A stretch of DNA of 64,000 bases. Origin: Immersiella caudata (Eukaryota; Ascomycota; Sordariomycetes; Sordariales; Lasiosphaeriaceae). This document shows positions 43,351 through 53,060 of the stretch, piece after piece. Under the pieces are notes generated by a model. The model saw only the letters and a list, made by a program, of their open reading frames with translations. It was not told the origin of the DNA and made no database searches. The DNA is taken from assembly GCA_030512335.1 (NCBI GenBank), contig JAULSU010000005.1, positions 62,001 through 126,000 of the forward strand, given 5' to 3'. Each line of letters opens with the position of its first letter. The first letter of the stretch is position 1. The translations under genes and the position numbers were made by a program.

Positions 43351-43872
43351 TTAGCTCTTCCCCACCGGTACAGGCACTTTCACCGGAATCATCTTCACAT
43401 CATCAATCTCTCCCTTGCTCATGTCCCTGACCAGCACATGTCTCACATCGGCATCATACCCAGGACCCCACGTCATCTTTTGGGCAAGATACATGACCGC
43501 TCCCGAAACCATCACTCCCGCCGCGGTGATGGATGCATATTTCCTATTCGTAGTATCAGCTCAATCAGTTCATCTAGACAATGACTCAAGAAATAAGGGG
43601 GAAACGTACTTCTGTATCGCCATACTGGCAGGATACAGCTCCTGCCCGCCGGGCCCGCCCAGATCATTCTTTGGATCTTCAAGGGGGTTAAGATCATGGC
43701 CACCTTTGGGCTGAGACTTGGGACTAGGAGCGGGCGGGTTGGGCCCTAGAATAGTGGACTTCTTGCCTGTTGTGATGCGGCGGACTCCGGGGTTCACGCG
43801 GGTGCGGAGACCTTTGGCTGGGGCGGAAAGGGGCGGTTTGGCGCGGGGGGCTTTAAAGATGGTGCGGAACAT
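43351..43872 (-). CDS. small probable mitochondrial membrane protein, unknown
   Basis: complement(join(43351..43543,43610..43872)), 151 aa. The 66-nt intron (GTACGT...CGAATAG) joins MAIQK/KYASI. The N-terminus from ATG 43872 (MFRTIFKAPRAKPPLSAPAK) is basic, lacks acidic residues for over 40 positions and ends in RR, like a mitochondrial presequence. A Pro/Gly-rich linker (GPNPPAPSPKSQPKGGHDLN) leads to one membrane segment (YASITAAGVMVSGAVMYLAQ) and a charged tail ending PVKVPVPVGKS. An upstream in-frame start at 43968 would hide the presequence and is less likely. I do not recognise the family. Confidence 0.65.
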
Positions 43873-45223
43873 TGTTACGTTTCGTGGAATGGGGGATGTG
43901 AAGTTGAATGGTGCGGGTTGAGTGAGCTGAAAACACAATAGCATTGTATATGCTGTTGTTGTGGTCACGGTTGAAGTGACCTCAACTTGATGTCAAATCA
44001 ACTCAACATCGCTCGGAGTGGAGCTCCGGCTCACGTCCGGCCCTGAGGCCCGAGACCCCCAGAGCTCCACCCGGCCGACCGTGCACACGTAAACCAAACT
44101 AGCCCAAATATCAACAAACCTTTCATCCCGTGTCCCAATCTCCCCCCCCGTACTCAGGAGGGTGAAGTTATGCCAAGCAGACTCATTCATCACTTGACCA
44201 GTGGTAACTCGAGATTCATGAAACCAGGAGCAGAACTCGGGATCTTCAGGTTCATGTTGATGGCCTTATCAACTTTAGGGAGCGCAAAGTCTCTGGAATA
44301 TTCTTGTTGCTATTGATCTTCAGTCTGGTAGAGTGTTACAAAGATGGATGTGTTATCCTGGCTGAAGGTCTTTGATCAAGAGACGATACATTGTGAGCGA
44401 CGCATCTGAACGAACGAACGGGTGCTCCAAATGCGTCGCTCACCGTCGGTAGGTGAGAAATCCATAGGCACTGGTGCAGGGAAAATTATCCCTATTGGCT
44501 TGAGAAAGGGGGACAAGACAGGCATGGTGAGGCCCTGACCTGTGAACTTTATTTTGAGTCGTTTTCTCGCAGCGTGCCTCCCAATTTGGCCCAAACCCGT
44601 TGATTGGACTTCGCCTCATACTGTTTTGAGTTGGCTGAGCATTTGTGGCTGGGCTCGGAGGGCGCCTCAAATGTGTAGGTACGGGGTATTTCAGCGGTGA
44701 TTCGGTTGCCTCCCGTTCGCATGAGCTGTGCCATGCGGACAAGGAGTCTGATTCGGGCGACCCTTGCGACTCGTAAGACACGTCGCCCGATCGGCTGCAA
44801 ACCTCAATGCCAGGAGCCCGGAAAATCCGATCTGCCTTTTTTTGCTTAACAGACCCGAAATATTCTTCCGGCCCGGACCTCCTCTGGTTTCATCCGGCGC
44901 CGGCTATCGCGCCTTCCCCCGTTCCCGACACGGCGGTACGGCGGCTCTTCCAGCTGGACTCTTCAAGGTTTGCCAACTTCGGGCCGGGGTCGCATTAGGG
45001 CGGCCGCTAACCTTTCCCTGTTAGAGCCTGAGGCCACTGGTAGGATGGCGCTAAGGGTGGCGCTGATCTCATCTCCACTGGCGGGGGGGCGCCCGCTGCT
45101 GCGGCGCTCACTGCAGATACGAGCCCCACTCTCGGCTTCCTTTTCAGCTGCGTTCTCGCCGCCCGCTCCAGCATTTTGTCCGACAACCACAAATGTTGTC
45201 GTGTCTTTTCCATCGAAGGCAGA
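43873..45223. other. intergenic region, divergent genes
   Basis: 1.35 kb. Small open frames only, without motifs. Two promoters are expected here. Confidence 0.45.
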
Positions 45224-46259
45224 ATGGCGCTGACGAGGAGGCTGTTCGGCGGCAGAGTGTCTGGCTTGGCGCTTGTCACGGCGGCGTTGCTGTTCTTCTT
45301 CCTCACTGTGCAGATTCGCACACGGTATGATGGCCGTGTCGGTCTGGGCGTTGCATCCGCACCGCCAGGGGTGGAGATTGTCGTCGCCAGCCAGACATCC
45401 GAAGACACCTCGTGGGTTGCCAAGTATCTGCCCGGTTGGGCGCACAGCATCTACATCACGAACGATCCCAGAGCGGAGTTGACAGTCCCAAAAAATAAAG
45501 GGCGGGAGGCCATGGTGTATTTAACGTAAGTCCAGTCGTGGATAAATGCGACATTTTTTGGAGGGGCTGCTGACGAATAAGTATGGTAGACACCTCATCG
45601 ATCGATATGACACCCTCGCAAATAGCACCATCTTTGTCCACGCATCGCGCTTCGCATGGCACAACGACGACCCCGACTATGACGCTCTCGCGACCCTCCG
45701 CCGTTTGCAACTGGATTTCGTCCAGACTTCGGGCTACGTCAACCTGCGGTGCGTTTGGGTGGTTGGCTGCCCAGTCGAGTTTAGACCGCTCGCCGATGCG
45801 CTGGAAGTCTCTGAAGGGCAGGACAAGGACCCCAAGAAGCCGCCAACAACGAAGCAGGTCTTCAGCCATGCCTTTGAAGAGTTGATGCCCGGAGTGAGCG
45901 TGCCGCATGTGATAGGCGTCGCCTGCTGTTCGCAGTTCGCCATCTCCCGTGAGGCAGCTCATCGCTGGACCAAGGGGGATTATGTCCGGTGGCGGGAGTG
46001 GTTGCTGAATACCGAACTCGACGATGAGCTGAGCGGGAGGGTGCTGGAGTACATGTGGCACATCATCTTTGGGAGGAATTCCGTGAATTGTCCGTTGGCC
46101 AACCAGTGCTACTGCAAGGTCTATGGTCTCTGCGACTTGGATTGCGAAGAGGACAAGTGCAAGGGGAGATATGTCCTGCCCAAGGTGTCGACGCTTCCGG
46201 GGGGTTGGCCTGAGATTGGATGGTCTGGCGAGCACCGCAACTTCTCAGGTCCGATATGA
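45224..46259 (+). CDS. DUF3431 family protein, type II membrane or secreted
   Basis: join(45224..45525,45590..46259), 323 aa. The 64-nt intron (GTAAGT...TATGGTAG) joins MVYLT/HLIDRYD. An N-terminal anchor follows basic residues (MALTRRLFGGRVSG then LALVTAALLFFFLTVQI). The body carries the DUF3431 blocks: EIVVASQTSEDTSWVAKYL, IYITNDP, GREAMVYLT, HLIDRYDTLANSTIFVHASR, DYDALATLRRLQLDFV and YVNLRCVW, then CCSQFAISREAAH and a C-terminal WHIIFGR. The order recalls a glycosyltransferase-like fold, but no activity is proven for this family. Four Cys in the C-terminal part (CPLANQCYCKVYGLCDLDC) may form disulfides. A Golgi or ER lumenal role is a guess. Confidence 0.88.
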
Positions 46260-47496
46260 TACCGGACTGACTAATCTCGACGGGGATGATGATCTCGACG
46301 GCGCACTCAGAAGAGACCAAGTCGGATGGAACGGGATGATCAATGTGGCCGGCCTCGACGCTGCGATGAGTTCGACTTCCAAGGGATGTGGCGAGTGGAG
46401 TCCCTATGTGAAGGCGCGATGAATGGCGGAGGGGGCGACTCCTGGTTCCTGGGACGGGTCAAGATGCTGAAGCCTGGAGGTCAGACTGATGCTCTCTGTC
46501 CATGAGGGCAATGTTATTCCCAGGCGGGCAGGCTTCGGTCCTCGGAATCTGGCGATGACTTCGATCGCTCCATGGGTGCACACGCCGCAGCGGTTCGGTT
46601 GGGCGGGGCCGAAGGGAGCGGGCCCGGCTCCAGAGCACCGGGTTTGGAGGCTCATGCTGCGCAACGGTGGAAGTTCGCTTGGAGTTGCCGGGCTGTGGGT
46701 TTGATAACTCGAGGCCATGTCGATCTTGTGTTGTGTACCTCCCGTCTTTGTGCCAGCTGGGAGCCGGCGCAAAAAAACACGGTTGTCTCAGAGTCCGCCG
46801 GTAGGACGATCCTTGGTATGGAAATGGGACCACTGGGAACGATGCGTCCCATGGGTTACAGCGACGGTGGCAATCGGTTGATGCGAGAATACGAGGACGA
46901 ATTGCGGTTTGTGAATGAGGTGCGCCGAATGCAATGGGCAACCTGAAATTTCCTGTATACAAAGGCAGGCACGAACAACGGGGCAGATCTGACACTAGAC
47001 GGCGGCTGCTCCGTGCGAAACACGTTGCTTGGATCTACTCAGGGCTCCAAGAACGCATCAACTGCGTTGCAGATATGGCTCACTACATTCAAGAAAACGT
47101 CCATTCCACCGCGAAAGTCTTATCAACATTATGAGAAGCCTTGAAATAAGGCACGCTGGGTCCTCAACTCTCCTTGACAGTACTTCCAACACCCGGCGCT
47201 CACGGTGCTAAGGGATCCCGATTGAGACGCGTTCGCAATGGCGGGGCAGGAACAACCCCACCTTGAGCACTATGACGGCATCGGTGCTCCCCAACGCTCG
47301 ACCACTCAGAGCTCTGATGATTACCTTACTTATGCCCGCCGTCTGCCGCGCCTCCTGCAGCTCCCGGACATCCAATGCCTGATCGAACCATGCTGACACG
47401 TCCCATCGGGCTTCCGTACCGCTTCGTCCCCTCAGGACCGACCTGGACTGCACTTCTTTACCCCTCCTTCGCCCGACAGCGAGGAGTACCCCGCCC
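46260..47496. other. intergenic region, tandem genes
   Basis: 1.24 kb. No supported gene; open frames on both strands are short and lack motifs. Confidence 0.45.
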
Positions 47497-49286
47497 ATGA
47501 AGAGCACCGTCCCACTCATCGCCAGGGCAGCAATCCAATTCTCGACAGCCAATTTCATCCCATCCCAGTCCCGAGCGATATCAACCACACGCACAATGGC
47601 TCAAGAGTTCAAGCTCAAGGGCGTCACATCCCTGGCCCTCCAACCCGGCGACAAGCACGAAGTGGAAGTCGAAGGCCTCGACGCCAAGGTGCTACTGCTC
47701 AACGCGGCCGGAAACGTCCAGGCCATGGGCCCCAAGTGCACCCACTACGGCGCGCCGCTCGTGAAGGGTGTCTTGGGGACCAACGGAAAGATTACTTGCC
47801 CCTGGCACGGAGGTTCGTATCACCTTCCCCTTGCTTTCCATCCCTTTGGTCGGGTGCTGACGAGGGTTGTACAGCATGCTTCAACACCAAGACCGGCGAC
47901 ATTGAAGACGGCCCCGCTCTCGACCCCCTCCCCGTCTTCAAGGCTATCGAGCGCGACGGCGCCGTCTACATCCAGGGTGACGCCGAGACCATCAAGGCCG
48001 GCCGCAGGAAACCCAACTTCAAGTGCACTTCGACTAGCGGCGATAAGGTCCTTGTCGTCGGCGGCGGCTCCGGTGCGCTCGGTGTTGTCGAGGGCCTGCG
48101 CAACTCGGGCTACTCCGGTGCCATCACCATCATTTCCAATGAGGGATACCTGCCCATCGACCGCCCGAAGCTCAGCAAGGCGCTGCTGACTGACCTCGCG
48201 AAGCTGCAATGGAGGGAGGAGGGCTGGTACCAGAGCGGGAGCGTGGACATCGTCCAGGATGAGGTTGTCGGCGTGGACTTTGCGACCAAGACGGTGTCGA
48301 CCAAGTCCGGCGGAAAGTTTGCCTACTCCAAATTGGTTTTGTCCACGGGTGGCACGCCGCGGGTGTTGCCGCTCCAGGGGTTCAAGGTCTTGGGCAACAT
48401 CTTCACGCTGCGCAACGTCCACGACGCGAAGAGGATCGTTGACGCCATCGGCGAGAAGGGCAAGAAGATTGTTATCATCGGTTCGTCCTTCATCGGCATG
48501 GAAATCGCCGTGGCCACCTCCGGGGGAAACGACGTAACCGTGGTCGGCATGGAGAAGGCTCCGCTGGAGCGAGTGCTCGGCGAGAAGGTCGGCAACCTCA
48601 TTCGCAGCGGCGTCGAGTCCAAGGGCGTCAAATTCTACATGTCCGCTGGCGTTGACAAGGCCGAGCCCTCCACATCCGACTCCTCCAAGGTTGGCTCTGT
48701 CCTGCTGAAGGACGGCACAAAACTCGAGTCCGACATCGTCATCTTGGGAGTTGGCGTCGCCCCGGCCACCGAGTACCTCAGAGACAACAGCGTCGTTCGC
48801 CTCGAGAACGACGGCTCCCTCAAAACCGACGAGTCGTTCTCCGTTGTCGGCCTCAAGGATGTCTACGCCGTCGGAGATATCGCGACATATCCGTACCACG
48901 GCCCCGGAGGCAACGGCAAATACGTCCGCATCGAGCACTGGAACGTCGCTCAGAATGCCGGCCGCGTGGTGGCGGGTCACATCATCAACCCCAGTGTCGA
49001 GCCGCAGTTCTTCACCCCGGTCTTCTGGAGCGCGCTGGGGGCCCAGCTCCGCTACGCGGGCAACACTATAGCGAGCGGCTTCGATGATGTGGTTCTTCAG
49101 GGGAAGCCGGAGGAGGGCAAGTGGGTTGCGTACTACACCAGCGGGGACACGGTCGTGGCGATGGCGAGCATGGGCATGGACCCGGTGATGGCGCAGTGCG
49201 CGCAGCTGATGCAGCTGAACAAGATGCCTGGGAAGAAGGCTATCCAGGACGGACTTGATGTCCTGAGTCTGGGACCGCCGCAGTGA
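47497..49286 (+). CDS. Rieske-type AIF-like FAD-dependent oxidoreductase (AIFM3-like)
   Basis: join(47497..47812,47875..49286), 575 aa. The 62-nt intron (GTTCGT...TGTACAG) falls inside the Rieske site and joins CPWHG/ACFN. The Rieske [2Fe-2S] ligands are C81 and H83 (KCTHYG) and C101 and H104 (CPWHGACF). Then come the FAD Rossmann motif KVLVVGGGSGALGVVEGL, the NAD(P)H motif KKIVIIGSSFIGMEIAV and the C-terminal FAD block DVYAVGDIATYP. It matches the animal AIFM3/Nfrl and bacterial rubredoxin/ferredoxin reductase layout. The first 33 residues (MKSTVPLIARAAIQFSTANF then RAISTTR) fit a mitochondrial presequence; an internal ATG at 47596 would give a form without it. It probably passes electrons from NADH through FAD to the cluster. 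Its physiological partner is unknown. Confidence 0.92.
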
Positions 49287-49850
49287 GAGACGTGTTGCTT
49301 TTGTTGATAGACCTATTCAGGAACCGTCTGGCAAGTTGTAATGAGTTATGAATGTATTCCATTGGCGTTCTCTCGCCGGCTTTTTCTCTCCCTCACGCGC
49401 CAATGTCACAGCTGAATAACCCCGGACCAGTCACACGGCACCGCAAGCAGCGTTCGCTAGAGTGACGCGAGCGAGTGGCCCCACTACATCGCAGCACACA
49501 CTCAAGAGAACAGCCACAAGAGCAAGGACAACAGTGTAAACTCAGAGGAGAGAACTTTCCTCTTGCCGAAACAGGTGATCAGATAATATGGTATCAAACA
49601 CCAGACATGCCCATCCTCCCATTAAGGACGCTCTCCCTCATACCAATACAAATACCTCCATTCAGATCCATCCGTGCCTTCCTCCTCCATCGCAATAGCG
49701 TAGCACATGCTTGCTTCTAGACAAATAACCCTACTCTAACATTGTAACATTCCCGCCCGTCGTCCTCTGGGGTATCCGGTTTCCGAGTCAAGACCAGCGC
49801 TTTGTCCTCACCAACCCAAGACTCCAATTCTGCGAAACGGGCACAGGCGT
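49287..49850. other. intergenic region between convergent genes
   Basis: 564 bases holding both 3' UTRs. AT-richer than the coding flanks. No other feature. Confidence 0.45.
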
Positions 49851-52800
49851 CTAACCCTTTGTCTCCTCAGCCTTTCGCTCCTTGGCCTCCTCTTTCCCTT
49901 GTCCTCCACCGAGGAACATTTTCTTAAAGTCCGCATTACTCTTTCCTGCCCCAGCCGGCGGCCCTGAAGCGCCATTAACACCCTCCTTCTCCTTCTTGGC
50001 TGCCACAAAACCCAGGCCCCTTTTTGGTCCTGCTCTGCCTAGTGGCATCCGCCGTATGTTCGGCGGTGGGGGCATCAGCTCGGCCGCAGAGAGCTTCTTC
50101 TTCTCCTTGTCTTGTGTCCCGGCAGCGGGCTTGTCGATGCGGTCGACGCGTGTCTCGCCCTCGGTGCGGAACAATTCGGGTACAGTGCCAACGCGCAGTT
50201 TCTTGCCGTCATCGACCTCGACCTTGTCAATCACAAGGGCCGCTTTGCCCGCTGTAGAGGCATCGGTAAACTCGACGATGACTCCGCCGTGCTTCGGATG
50301 GAGGACCAACTTGACGATGGGGCCGATGGGATCCAGGATAGCGCGTACTCGAGCGTCGTTCATGGTGTCGGGGATGCCGAGTACGGCGATGGTACGGGCG
50401 GAGATCTCGGCGTGGCTAGGATTAGATGACCCCGGCGCTGAAGATGGTGAAGCTGCCTCAGCCAGTGACTCGCCCTCAGGGGATGCAGCACCACCAACGC
50501 CGTGGCTCGTTGCCGTCAGCTTCTGGCCGAGCGGCTTCGAGAGTTCGACCTTGAGAGCGTGATTCGCGAAGACGACCTTGTCGAGGGTTTTGATGGCCTC
50601 CTGAGCTTCCTCCTTCGTCTCCATGACAATAAAGGCGCTTCCTTTGGCGCGCCCGGCCATGTCGCGGGGGATGCGGACGCTGGCGACCCTCCCTGTTCTG
50701 GCAAAGAGCTGCCGAAGGTCATCGTCCGTGGTCTGACGCGGCAGGTAGGAAACGTGAAGCTCTCGAGCCTCAGCTTGAGCCCCTTGGCGTTGCTGCTTCA
50801 TTCCTGGATCCGACAGCTTGGCTGATAGCTTGAACTTGCCGCCTTCCAGCGACTTTCCATCGAGCTTGATCGCTGCGGCGGCTGACGCTCTGTCACGGAA
50901 GGTCAGATAGCAGAAGCGGCGCATGGTGTTGTACTTGAGACTTGGGAACCGGATGCTGTGGATTTTGCCGCAGCCCTTGAACAGTTTACGGATGTATGCA
51001 TCGTCAGCCTCGGGGGGGTAGTTGGTGACGTAGAGCGTGCAGTCTGTCGCCGATGTGACTTGGACGGTGTTTTCGCCAAAGATTTTGCCATCTCGGAGCA
51101 GTGCTGACCTGGCTTCATCTGGCGCCCTGAACTCAACCAGCGCCACTACCGAGTCGGCCAGTCGTTGGATGTCGATCTGGTTGACGTGTCCGTACTCTCG
51201 GAAGAACTGCCTCACCTTGGTCTGGGTTGCGTCAGGCGGAAGGCCGGCCACGAAAACAGACGTGTTCTCTCGGTCACGCTTGGTCTCAACACCGTTGGGG
51301 GCTTCGCTCTTGGCCCGCTTGCCTGCCTTGTCGTCTTCCCCACTTGGGCTCTCCTCGCGCTTCCGCTTGGAGCCTGGTGATGCTGCCGAGTCTGTGCCCG
51401 CGTCCGGTGCGTCTACCATGGTCTGGTCTCGGTACTGCGCAGCATACTCTGCCTGCGCGGCTGCTGCCTGAGCTGCTTCACGCTCACGGCGCTTTGTCAC
51501 GCCTTTTTTCGTCTTGTACACCGTGTCTTGTGCTTCTCTGAGGGTGTCGGCAAGCTCGTAATCATTGCAATGCTGGATGAAAACCTCCATGATCCGCTCT
51601 GGCCAGTCGAGCGTCCGCACTTTGAGCGCTCTTTGGAAAACACGGGTGGCATACGAGGGAACTCGCAGGCCATTGGCAAGGGTGGCGGGCGTAGGACTCC
51701 TCGTCTTGTTCTTGGACGCTGTGAACACCACCATCTCCCAAAGAAACCAGTTGAGCCAGAAATCGTAGCTGTTGGCGTAGAGGTCGATGGCGGCAAGGCT
51801 CTCCCATTCCTGACGCGCCGCTTCGGTGTTGTCTTTCTTCTCGGTCAAAAATTGGATGAGGATCTTCTCCAGTCGGAAATTCGGGTCTCCCTGGTACGTG
51901 TCGCCGTATCTTCTCTTCCCCCAGTGCTTGACATCCTCGATGGCGGACGGGAGCCCCACCTCAGCGATGTCCACAGCCTCCTCGGTGGTATTCGGGTTCA
52001 TGGCGGTCCGCTTGAGATAGCCGCACCAAGCAGCATACATCTCTAGGACACCTGTCATCCCCTCTCGGTCCAGCTGCGAGCTGCTGGTCGCGGCATGCTT
52101 TATCCTCTCGATGTCAGTAAAGTTCAGTCCGGCCTCCTCGGCGGCCAGAATGTAGCGGGCCCAAACAGTCCCGCTCCATGGCACGTGGTGCACAGCGCGC
52201 TGGAGAACGTCGAGCATGTTGGGAAGAAGATTCGCGGGTATCTTGGACCGCCCAGCCTTGAGCTCGGTGCGCGCTGTTGAGATGAACACCACAAAGTTCA
52301 GCCATGTGTCCTCGTCCAGCGCCAGCTCGCCAGTCAGGGCGCGGGAGAAGAGGCCGAGACAGATCTGGAAGTTGATGACCGCGTCCCTCTTGCCTCTTGC
52401 CTGTCTGATCTCCCAATCCAGATATTCCAGCATCACCGTCTTGGACGCCTCGGCGTCTCCCGAGCGGGCGGCAAGCTTGAGCTTCATCTCGGAGGGGTCG
52501 CGCAGCTCGTAGATGCGCTTGGCGTCGCGCGCGTTATGGGTCGCCGCCCGCATCTCTGACTCGTACGCGGCTTGGTTGTACTCGGACAGGAAGGTTGAGA
52601 ACATCTGCGAGGTGGCGTCCCAGGTGGCATGCGGCACGGCGAGGCGGTTCTTGAAGAGATGGGTGATGCGCCGGATGCCGGCTTCGGTGGCGCCACGAGC
52701 TAGCAGCTCCATCTCGAGAGAGACCCATCGGTTCCAAAGCTTGTGGCTGTCGGCGAGGCGGTACTGCACCGACTCGTATGCCTGCTGCCAAAGAGCGAGG

Positions 52801-53060
52801 GCGGCATCGAGGCTGAAGAGCTCTCGGCCGAGCTGCTGCTCCTCTGGCGACCACCCCGCATCGCTTCCAGGCTGGCAGTCGGTGTACAGCGACCAGAAAT
52901 ACTCGCAATAGGCGGTCCAGACTTTGATGCTTCCGGGCTCGGCAGAAACGGCGCGGCGGAAGCTCTCGACGATATTGACGCGGGCGTCGAGATCGGCGGC
53001 CTCGCGCAGCTGGCTGTCGACGAAGCCGACCCAGTTGTCCTCCCCCACCGGGCTCGCCAT
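49851..53060 (-). CDS. prp24: U4/U6 snRNA-associated splicing factor PRP24 (SART3-like)
   Basis: Single exon, 1069 aa, start MASPVGEDNWVGFVDSQLRE at 53060. The first 530 residues form HAT-type helical repeats (IKVWTAYCEYFWSLY, SHKLWNRWVSLEMELL, SGTVWARYILAAEEAG, SYDFWLNWFLWEMV). A basic, acidic and Ser-rich linker follows. Four RRMs start at about residues 599 (TSVFVAGLPPDATQTKV), 672 (CTLYVTNYPPEADDAYI), 766 (RELHVSYLPRQTTDDDL) and 886 (RTIAVLGIPDTMNDARV). RNP1 is well kept in the third (GSAFIVME). The end carries the LSm-interaction box NADFKKMFLGG. PRP24 anneals U4 to U6 snRNA after each splicing round and binds the Lsm2-8 ring. Yeast Prp24 lacks the HAT part; this longer form is the SART3 layout usual in filamentous fungi. 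It is the most certain housekeeping gene here. Confidence 0.95.
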   Translation of the reverse strand: MASPVGEDNWVGFVDSQLREAADLDARVNIVESFRRAVSAEPGSIKVWTAYCEYFWSLYTDCQPGSDAGWSPEEQQLGRELFSLDAALALWQQAYESVQYRLADSHKLWNRWVSLEMELLARGATEAGIRRITHLFKNRLAVPHATWDATSQMFSTFLSEYNQAAYESEMRAATHNARDAKRIYELRDPSEMKLKLAARSGDAEASKTVMLEYLDWEIRQARGKRDAVINFQICLGLFSRALTGELALDEDTWLNFVVFISTARTELKAGRSKIPANLLPNMLDVLQRAVHHVPWSGTVWARYILAAEEAGLNFTDIERIKHAATSSSQLDREGMTGVLEMYAAWCGYLKRTAMNPNTTEEAVDIAEVGLPSAIEDVKHWGKRRYGDTYQGDPNFRLEKILIQFLTEKKDNTEAARQEWESLAAIDLYANSYDFWLNWFLWEMVVFTASKNKTRSPTPATLANGLRVPSYATRVFQRALKVRTLDWPERIMEVFIQHCNDYELADTLREAQDTVYKTKKGVTKRREREAAQAAAAQAEYAAQYRDQTMVDAPDAGTDSAASPGSKRKREESPSGEDDKAGKRAKSEAPNGVETKRDRENTSVFVAGLPPDATQTKVRQFFREYGHVNQIDIQRLADSVVALVEFRAPDEARSALLRDGKIFGENTVQVTSATDCTLYVTNYPPEADDAYIRKLFKGCGKIHSIRFPSLKYNTMRRFCYLTFRDRASAAAAIKLDGKSLEGGKFKLSAKLSDPGMKQQRQGAQAEARELHVSYLPRQTTDDDLRQLFARTGRVASVRIPRDMAGRAKGSAFIVMETKEEAQEAIKTLDKVVFANHALKVELSKPLGQKLTATSHGVGGAASPEGESLAEAASPSSAPGSSNPSHAEISARTIAVLGIPDTMNDARVRAILDPIGPIVKLVLHPKHGGVIVEFTDASTAGKAALVIDKVEVDDGKKLRVGTVPELFRTEGETRVDRIDKPAAGTQDKEKKKLSAAELMPPPPNIRRMPLGRAGPKRGLGFVAAKKEKEGVNGASGPPAGAGKSNADFKKMFLGGGQGKEEAKERKAEETKG

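Noticed and set aside
47820..48980. 386-codon open frame on the minus strand
   Set aside because: It is antisense to the Rieske/AIF gene and arises from its GC-rich third positions; no motif.
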